This document shows positions 13,214 through 17,324 of a stretch of 17,324 nucleotides of DNA, one piece after another. Within the stretch, counting starts at the first letter, position 1. Every line of letters begins with the position of its first letter. The stretch is from positions 1-17,324 of the forward strand of contig JAHHRP010000026.1 in the NCBI GenBank assembly GCA_020025735.1, in the 5' to 3' direction. A program made the position numbers and the translations under genes. Source of the DNA: Evtepia sp. (GTDB lineage Bacteria > Bacillota > Clostridia > Oscillospirales > Oscillospiraceae). Under the pieces are notes generated by a model. The model searched no databases, was not told the origin of the DNA, and worked only from the letters and a program-made list of their open reading frames with translations.

Positions 13214-14119
13214 TCAGGATTCCGCCGCCTGATCCGGCTGACCCTTTTTCTTTTTCTTCTTAGGCGCCTTGATGGTGCCCATGGGCGCGCAGCCTGCACA
13301 CTGGGCACAATGGCTGGCGCAGGGAGGTGCTCCAGCAGACTGGACATCATTGTCCACCAAGGCTCCCGCGCTGGAGAGCAGGTAGAAGGTCATACCCAAG
13401 CACAAGGCCGTATCTACTAGCGGCAGCCTGTCGGCCAAAGCCATAATATTAAACGCACCAGCAGATAGACATAGCAGCAAAATGGTTCCTACCCGTCCCT
13501 TCCCAAATGCCAGCGCTCCCATCTGAACACAGGCCAGCATGGAAAGGATCACGCCCAGCATGGGCACCCCATACCGCCCCAGGGAAGGTTCCGCTGCCCA
13601 GGCAGCATAATAATTCGCCATAATCCACAAGCAGCAGGCAAACCCAGGCAACGCCGTCCAAGCGGTAAGGATGGGCTGCCCCCGCCGCATTTTTTGCTGC
13701 ATAAAATAGATCCCCGCCCCAGACAGCAGGGCAAGCACCCCCAGCAAGGCCCAGGAAACACTCCTTGTCCGCTGCCCAAGGGCATCCAGCGGGCTGCTGA
13801 TCCAAGTCGCCAGAGACAGAAATCCCCCCACAACCAACAGCACCGCACCCCCCAGAACTCCAACATTCCAAAGGAAGCGCTGGGAAGAAAATGCGCCTGT
13901 ATAGCACTGGTCGAATGTTTGGTGCTTTCCCCGGCACAGGACCGCCAGCACCACCACAGTGGCCACTGTCACCAAAATCATGGCCCACATCGTGGGTGCC
14001 CCGGCAATGGGAAGATGGGTGCCCACCTCAAAGCCGTGGTTCAGATAAGCCCCCCGGACCAGCAGGCCGACGATTCCAGCCGCCGCAGCCACGCCAGGCA
14101 GGAGCAAAGATTTCCGCAT
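13214..14119 (-). CDS. Unassigned eight-helix membrane protein with Cys-cluster and poly-Lys tail
   Basis: I do not recognise a family. The 301-residue product has about eight hydrophobic segments (roughly residues 3-24, 43-62, 85-107, 122-141, 148-172, 182-204, 208-227 and 233-254). It ends in a soluble tail with the pattern C267-x2-H270-C271-x2-C274-x2-C277 (CASHCAQCAGC), then six consecutive lysines at 287-292. Such a cysteine/histidine cluster could bind a metal or Fe-S centre or take part in redox chemistry; the lysine run suggests contact with lipid headgroups or nucleic acid. Both are inference. It is followed 47 nt later by metG on the same strand and stands divergent to the DUF1836 operon. 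The start ATG at 14119 has GAAGGGAG upstream. The long hydrophobic frame and clean ribosome binding site make it a real gene. Confidence 0.85.
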   Translation of the reverse strand: MRKSLLLPGVAAAAGIVGLLVRGAYLNHGFEVGTHLPIAGAPTMWAMILVTVATVVVLAVLCRGKHQTFDQCYTGAFSSQRFLWNVGVLGGAVLLVVGGFLSLATWISSPLDALGQRTRSVSWALLGVLALLSGAGIYFMQQKMRRGQPILTAWTALPGFACCLWIMANYYAAWAAEPSLGRYGVPMLGVILSMLACVQMGALAFGKGRVGTILLLCLSAGAFNIMALADRLPLVDTALCLGMTFYLLSSAGALVDNDVQSAGAPPCASHCAQCAGCAPMGTIKAPKKKKKKGQPDQAAES

Positions 14120-14374
14120 GAAACAGGACTCCCTTCGTTAAAAACGAGAGGAATGCTCCTCCCGCAGATGACTTTTTTTCATCTTACCACATCCTGCCGA
14201 AAAACGCACGGGGATTTTATAGGTTGTTAAAATTTTTTTGATGCCTTTCCCTCTGGTTCTGTGGCAGATCGACTCTCCATTCGACCGTGCAAAACAGACC
14301 CTGGGAAAACCTTCTCTCTTCCCTCATCATAATATAGACATCAAGCAATGCCAGCAAACTTTTAATGCAACACC

Positions 14375-14403
14375 TTGTCCTATCCTTTTCTTCGTGTTAT
14401 ACT
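14375..14403 (+). promoter_or_regulatory. Promoter of the DUF1836-tatD-radical SAM operon
   Basis: TTGTCC (14375-14380) is followed after 17 nt by TATACT (14398-14403), with TGT directly before the -10 (extended -10). The -35 matches 4 of 6 and the -10 5 of 6 consensus bases. The start would lie near 14410, about 77 nt before the DUF1836 ATG. Confidence 0.6.
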
Positions 14404-14416
14404 ATAAATAAAACCA

Positions 14417-14469
14417 ACTGGAGTGCTTTTATGCTAATATCCTCCAGTGGGAGAACCATATTTTGGTTC
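14417..14469 (+). other. Two hairpins in the DUF1836 leader
   Basis: ACTGGAG (14417-14423) pairs with CTCCAGT (14442-14448), and GAACCA (14453-14458) pairs with TGGTTC (14464-14469). Neither is followed by a T-run, so they are not terminators. The first stem hides a GGAG that would serve a short out-of-frame ORF starting at 14431. Structures are seen; a regulatory role is speculative. Confidence 0.45.
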
Positions 14470-14486
14470 AGAAAGAGAGTGCGCCT

Positions 14487-15131
14487 ATGCCTTACGACAA
14501 AGAACTCATTGCCCATAAGCTCATTCGGTGGGAGCATTATCTGAACAATTATAGACTGCCCGCCTGGAAAGAGCTGCCCGATATTGGCTTGTATATGGAT
14601 CAGATCATTGCCCTCCTAGGCCAATACCTGGACTTCATTCCCATGGAGGAATCCAAAGACAAACCCGTTACGCCCACCACCATCAACAACTATGTCCGTC
14701 TAAAAGTCATGCCCGCCCCAGAAAAACGCAAATACTACCGAGTCCACATCGCTTTCCTGCTCATGATCTTCACCCTTAAACAGGGCATCAGCATCAACGG
14801 CTTGCAGCAGCTGCTGCCTTCCACCGCCGATGAGGAGGAAATCAAAACCTTCTACACCAGCTATATAAAACGCCTGCAAGAGGTGGGAAATTTCTACACC
14901 GCCCAGACCCGGGCCGCTGTGAAGGATATCCTAGACCCCAACGTCACCGACGAGGGTGTGGTGGAAAACGTCATCATCCAGAGTATCCTTCAGTCGGGCT
15001 TCTCCCGAATCATGGCCGAAAAACTCCTCCATCTTCAGGATGCCGACCCAGAACGGGTCCTGGAACTAGAGGCCATCAGTGACGGCCAGGGCTGTCATCC
15101 CTTGGCCCAGATCCCCGAGAAGGAGAGTTGA
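14487..15131 (+). CDS. DUF1836 domain-containing protein
   Basis: This 214-residue protein matches the uncharacterised DUF1836 family. Its core, roughly residues 58-120, reads TPTTINNYVRLKVMPAPEKR followed by KYYRVHIAFLLMIFTLKQG. The pattern 'T...INNYV...pp.kkyY...h...L' resembles a MerR-type helix-turn-helix, so DNA binding is plausible but unproven. The C-terminal third is helical and acidic. A TTG at 14463 would add eight residues, but it falls inside a leader hairpin, so ATG 14487 is preferred; its ribosome binding site is weak (GAAAGAGAG). It ends 3 nt before tatD, indicating an operon. Whether it regulates the TatD/radical SAM pair or acts elsewhere cannot be told from sequence. Confidence 0.85.
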   Translation: MPYDKELIAHKLIRWEHYLNNYRLPAWKELPDIGLYMDQIIALLGQYLDFIPMEESKDKPVTPTTINNYVRLKVMPAPEKRKYYRVHIAFLLMIFTLKQGISINGLQQLLPSTADEEEIKTFYTSYIKRLQEVGNFYTAQTRAAVKDILDPNVTDEGVVENVIIQSILQSGFSRIMAEKLLHLQDADPERVLELEAISDGQGCHPLAQIPEKES

Positions 15132-15134
15132 ATC

Positions 15135-15899
15135 ATGCTCTTTGATACCCACGCCCACTACTACACCGAAGCCTTCGATCCTGACCGGGATGAAGTCCTC
15201 TCTGCCCTCCCCGCCGCCGGCGTTGGGCTGGTCCTTTGCCCCGGCTGTGACTTGGAAACTTCCCGTCAATCCATCGCCCTGGCTGAAACCTATCCCCATG
15301 TCTACGCCGCTGCCGGGGTCCACCCAGAGGATGCCTTGCATCTGCCCCCAGACTGGTTGGACCAAGTGGCAGAAATGGCCCGCCACCCGAAAGTAAAAGC
15401 CATTGGAGAGATCGGCCTGGACTACTACTGGCAGGAGGTCCCAAGGGATCTGCAAAAAGAGGTCTTCCAAGCCCAGCTTCAGCTGGCCAAAGACTTGGAT
15501 CTGCCCGTCATTGTCCACGACCGGGAGGCTCACGCCGATTGTCTGGCCATGGTCAAGCAATTTCCCGGTGTCCGCGGCGTCTTTCACTGCTACTCTGGCT
15601 CTGCCGAGGACGCCAAAACCCTAATCAAACTGGGCTGGCACCTGTCCTTTACTGGCACCATCACGTTCAAAAACGCCCGCAAGGCCCCAGAAGTCATTGC
15701 CGCCGTCCCCCTGGATCGCATCATGGTGGAGACCGATGCGCCTTATATGGCTCCCACGCCTTTCCGGGGCAAACGTTGTGACTCCCGTTATGTCTACCGC
15801 ATGGCTGAGACCATCGCCGAGATCAAGGGCCTGAGCCGAGAAGAAGTGGAACACACCACCACCCTGACCGCAAAAAAACTCTTCACCATTACAGACTGA
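15135..15899 (+). CDS. tatD: TatD-family metal-dependent hydrolase (DNase)
   Basis: A TIM-barrel amidohydrolase-superfamily protein of 254 residues, the usual TatD length. Metal ligands appear in order: HxH in DTHAHYY (H6, H8), GVHPE, EIGLDYY (bridging Glu), VIVHDREAH, FHCYSG, and the C-terminal ETDAPYMAP with its catalytic Asp. Family members are reported to be Mg-dependent 3'-5' exonucleases on single-stranded DNA/RNA; some act as D-aminoacyl-tRNA deacylases. The usual RGKRNEP segment reads RGKRCDS here. The ATG at 15135 has AAGGAG upstream. It starts 3 nt after the DUF1836 stop and is followed after 25 nt by the TatD-associated radical SAM gene, so the three genes form one unit. Confidence 0.94.
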   Translation: MLFDTHAHYYTEAFDPDRDEVLSALPAAGVGLVLCPGCDLETSRQSIALAETYPHVYAAAGVHPEDALHLPPDWLDQVAEMARHPKVKAIGEIGLDYYWQEVPRDLQKEVFQAQLQLAKDLDLPVIVHDREAHADCLAMVKQFPGVRGVFHCYSGSAEDAKTLIKLGWHLSFTGTITFKNARKAPEVIAAVPLDRIMVETDAPYMAPTPFRGKRCDSRYVYRMAETIAEIKGLSREEVEHTTTLTAKKLFTITD

Positions 15900-15908
15900 C
15901 CTGCTTCC

Positions 15909-15915
15909 AAAGGAG
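15909..15915 (+). promoter_or_regulatory. Ribosome binding site deciding the radical SAM start
   Basis: AAAGGAG ends immediately before a first ATG (15916), which is too close to be used, and lies 9 nt before a second in-frame ATG (15925). This favours the second as the real start. Confidence 0.75.
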
Positions 15916-15924
15916 ATGGTTTAT

Positions 15925-16539
15925 ATGAAGGGTGATATCATCACCTATCCTTCCTTCGGCAGCCTCTATATCAACATGACCAATCGCTGTGACTGCCGCT
16001 GTGTCTTCTGCATCCGGGATCAGGACGACTCATCTTTCGGGGGCCTATGGCTCCAGGAAGAACCCAGCAAGGCATCTATTTTGGATGAGATCCTCTCCCA
16101 AGATCTGTCCCAATACGCAGAAATCGTCTTCTGCGGCTATGGAGAACCCACTTGCCGGGCCGACGATCTGCTCTGGATCTGTGACAGACTTCGGGCCGCT
16201 GGACGATCTGACCTGCCTCCCATCCGCCTGAACACCAACGGCCATGGCAGTCTCATTAACCACCGGAATCTGGCCCCGGAACTGGCCGGTCGGTTGGATG
16301 CGGTATCTGTGTCTCTCAACGCCTCCAATCCATCCGAATACCTTCGCCTCACTCGGCCTGGGGCCGGACAGGCTGGTTGGGATGCTATGTTGGATTTCAT
16401 CCGGCAGGCGGTTAAGTATGTTCCCACCGTCATGGTCTCCATTGTGGACTATGATAAGTCCCCCCAGGAGATCGAAGCCTGCCGCCAATTGGCAGAATCT
16501 CTGGGCGCCGTTTTTCGGGTTCGTCCCTATGCAGGATAA
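15925..16539 (+). CDS. TatD-associated radical SAM protein
   Basis: A short radical SAM protein of 204 residues from MKGDIITYPSFGSLY. The 4Fe-4S ligands are in NRCDCRCVFCIRD, which fits CxxxCxxC when read from the first Cys (CDCRC-VF-C). The SAM-binding loop follows as IVFCGYGEPT, and RLNTNGHG matches the next radical SAM strand. Such short proteins beside tatD are a recognised family (TatD-linked radical SAM), of unknown substrate. It lacks a C-terminal SPASM or TRAM extension, so it is a minimal enzyme, not truncated by a frameshift. It lies 25 nt after tatD and is the last gene of the operon. It may modify a substrate then handled by TatD, or the reverse; this is inference from linkage only. 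Confidence 0.88.
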   Translation: MKGDIITYPSFGSLYINMTNRCDCRCVFCIRDQDDSSFGGLWLQEEPSKASILDEILSQDLSQYAEIVFCGYGEPTCRADDLLWICDRLRAAGRSDLPPIRLNTNGHGSLINHRNLAPELAGRLDAVSVSLNASNPSEYLRLTRPGAGQAGWDAMLDFIRQAVKYVPTVMVSIVDYDKSPQEIEACRQLAESLGAVFRVRPYAG

Positions 16540-16566
16540 CCGTTGTCTCCTTCCTCTTGCTAAACA

Positions 16567-16616
16567 CACAGACGACACGGGCAGGGCCTCAAAGGACCCT
16601 GCCCGTGTCGTCTGTG
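16567..16616. other. 20-bp perfect inverted repeat after the radical SAM gene
   Basis: Arms 16567-16586 and 16597-16616 are exact reverse complements with a 10-nt loop. It begins 27 nt after the stop codon of the radical SAM gene. No T-run follows on either strand, so it is an atypical terminator at best. It may be an mRNA 3'-end barrier or a dispersed palindromic element. Confidence 0.8.
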
Positions 16617-16714
16617 GTGGCCGTCTCTGTTCGGCACACCCTTTCCCGGGTTTTATGTGGAATGCACATGGAATCAGTTAGAAATGGTGTTGCAGCCTCC
16701 AGGCCAAAAACAAG

Positions 16715-16743
16715 AAAATGTAAATGCCAGCCATTCACATTTT
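16715..16743. promoter_or_regulatory. Inverted repeat over the Rrf2 promoter (candidate operator)
   Basis: AAAATGTAAATG (16715-16726) and CATTCACATTTT (16732-16743) are inverted repeats matching at 11 of 12 positions around a 5-nt spacer. The right half covers the -35 box. The position is ideal for autorepression by the Rrf2 protein encoded just downstream. Confidence 0.65.
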
Positions 16744-16762
16744 CCTACCTTTGCGGTATAAT
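16734..16762 (+). promoter_or_regulatory. Promoter of the Rrf2 regulator gene
   Basis: TTCACA (16734-16739), 17-nt spacer, then a perfect TATAAT (16757-16762). Transcription should start near 16769, just before a 5-bp GCCGG/CCGGC hairpin (16773-16789) in the leader. Confidence 0.8.
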
Positions 16763-16809
16763 ATCAAAAAACGCCGGACTCACACCGGCAGAGAAAGAAG
16801 GGTTCGCGT

Positions 16810-17223
16810 ATGATGATCTCCACCAAAGGACGCTATGCCCTGCGGGTAATGTTAGATCTGGCAGACCACAACAGCGGGGGATACATCCCCCTTAAAGACA
16901 TTGCCCAGCGGCAGGAAATCTCGGTAAAATATTTGGAAAATATTTTAGCTTCTCTCAGCCGAGCGGGTCTGGTAGATGCCATCCGGGGCAAAGGGGGCGG
17001 GTATCGCCTATGCCGGCCAATCGAAGCCTATTCTGCCGGAGAAATCCTTCGTCTGGCAGAGGGGGATTTGGCCACAGTTGCTTGCTTAAAGGGCGAGAAA
17101 AAGGGCTGTGAAAAAGCAGGCCACTGCCGCGCGCTGCCTCTATGGCAGGGATTGGACCAGGTAATCTATGAGTATCTGGACAGTGTCTCCCTGGCCCAGC
17201 TGCAAGCCATGGATGAACCATAA
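16810..17223 (+). CDS. Rrf2-family (IscR-like) transcriptional regulator
   Basis: This 137-residue protein has the Rrf2 winged helix: MMISTKGRYALRVMLDLA at the start, a recognition helix around residues 38-52 (SVKYLENILASLSRAG) and the wing IRGKGGGYRL. Three cysteines, C92-x7-C100-x5-C106, match the Fe-S ligand region of IscR-type members, although IscR has x5 in the first gap and a His three residues after the last Cys that is not seen here. It probably senses Fe-S status or redox state. ATG 16810 has GAAGGG about 7 nt upstream; ATG 16813 is also possible. No isc/suf gene follows: the gene ends in a terminator and a convergent tRNA. It thus stands alone, with an operator-like repeat on its own promoter. 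Confidence 0.92.
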   Translation: MMISTKGRYALRVMLDLADHNSGGYIPLKDIAQRQEISVKYLENILASLSRAGLVDAIRGKGGGYRLCRPIEAYSAGEILRLAEGDLATVACLKGEKKGCEKAGHCRALPLWQGLDQVIYEYLDSVSLAQLQAMDEP

Positions 17224-17241
17224 TTTGTACAGATGGCAAAG

Positions 17242-17273
17242 AAAAAACCCTTGTTCAAAGAACAAGGGTTTTT
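17242..17273. terminator. Bidirectional terminator between rrf2 gene and tRNA-Gly
   Basis: Arms 17243-17256 and 17260-17273 form a perfect 14-bp stem (core ACCCTTGTTC/GAACAAGGGT) with a 3-nt loop. T-runs flank it on both strands: TTTTT on plus and TTTTTT on minus. It ends the Rrf2 transcript and, from the other side, the tRNA transcript. Confidence 0.9.
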
Positions 17274-17275
17274 GA

Positions 17276-17324
17276 TGGAGCGAGTGACGAGGCTCGAACT
17301 CGCTACCTCCACCTTGGCAAGGTG
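17276..17324 (-). tRNA. tRNA-Gly (GCC), 3' part
   Basis: Read on the minus strand, the last 49 nt give the 3' anticodon arm with loop TTGCCAA (anticodon GCC), a 5-nt variable loop, the T arm with loop TTCGAGC, the 3' acceptor strand CACTCGC, discriminator T and an encoded CCA end at 17278-17276. The D arm and 5' acceptor strand lie beyond the right edge. The gene points toward the Rrf2 gene and shares its terminator. Confidence 0.92.

Larger units (their letters stand above)
14120..14486. other. Divergent intergenic region (367 nt)
   Basis: This non-coding stretch separates the minus-strand membrane protein from the plus-strand DUF1836 operon. It holds a plus-strand promoter (14375-14403) and two leader hairpins. 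For the minus strand there are only weak -10-like boxes (TATAAA near 14217, TAAGAT near 14181) without a good -35. Small hairpins (GAGGA/TCCTC and TCGTT/AACGA arms) lie just before its ribosome binding site. No RNA gene or known riboswitch is recognised. Confidence 0.6.

Noticed and set aside
14160..14225. A possible minus-strand promoter (TATAAA or TAAGAT) for the membrane protein gene
   Set aside because: Neither box has a convincing -35 partner at proper spacing, so no promoter is called.

Overview
The window looks chromosomal, from a GC-rich member of the Bacillota, most likely class Clostridia and close to Oscillospiraceae (Flavonifractor/Lawsonibacter-like). That placement is an inference from the gene order (miaB-mutS-mutL-miaA-hfq followed by ylmE-sepF), a MutL with a C-terminal endonuclease domain, a DUF1836 protein, and a TatD gene paired with a radical SAM gene. 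I see no phage, IS element, CRISPR array or rRNA. Nearly every gene is housekeeping; the unusual material is in a few unassigned proteins and in the non-coding joints.

Positions 1-9720, minus strand: one long gene train read right to left. A consensus promoter at about 9720-9692 leads into miaB, mutS, mutL, miaA, hfq, a HlyD-like membrane-anchored adaptor, ylmE and the first part of sepF, which runs off the left edge. MiaA and MiaB perform successive steps of ms2i6A37 tRNA modification. MutS and MutL perform mismatch repair. Hfq is an RNA chaperone. YlmE and SepF belong to the division-associated ylm cluster. A second possible promoter with a hairpin lies just after mutL and could uncouple miaA-hfq and the division genes from repair.

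Positions 9734-11154, minus strand: an AT-richer insert bounded by two intrinsic terminators. It holds one CPBP-family intramembrane protease with its own near-consensus promoter, whose -35 box lies in a 12-bp palindrome. Its composition and isolation suggest acquisition.

Positions 11181-14119, minus strand: metG (methionyl-tRNA synthetase), preceded by an unassigned eight-helix membrane protein that ends in a cysteine cluster and a lysine run.

Positions 14120-14486: divergent intergenic region with a plus-strand promoter and a structured leader.

Positions 14487-16539, plus strand: a tight operon of a DUF1836 protein, a TatD-family metal-dependent hydrolase, and the radical SAM protein that characteristically accompanies TatD.

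Positions 16540-17324: a 20-bp perfect hairpin, then an Rrf2-family (IscR-like) regulator with a consensus promoter and an inverted repeat over its -35 box, then a bidirectional terminator shared with a convergent, partial tRNA-Gly(GCC) gene on the minus strand.

No clearly new multi-gene system is visible. The best leads are the HlyD-like adaptor in the hfq-to-division operon, the Cys-tailed membrane protein before metG, the DUF1836/TatD/radical SAM unit, the hfq ribosome-binding-site hairpin, and the Rrf2 operator.
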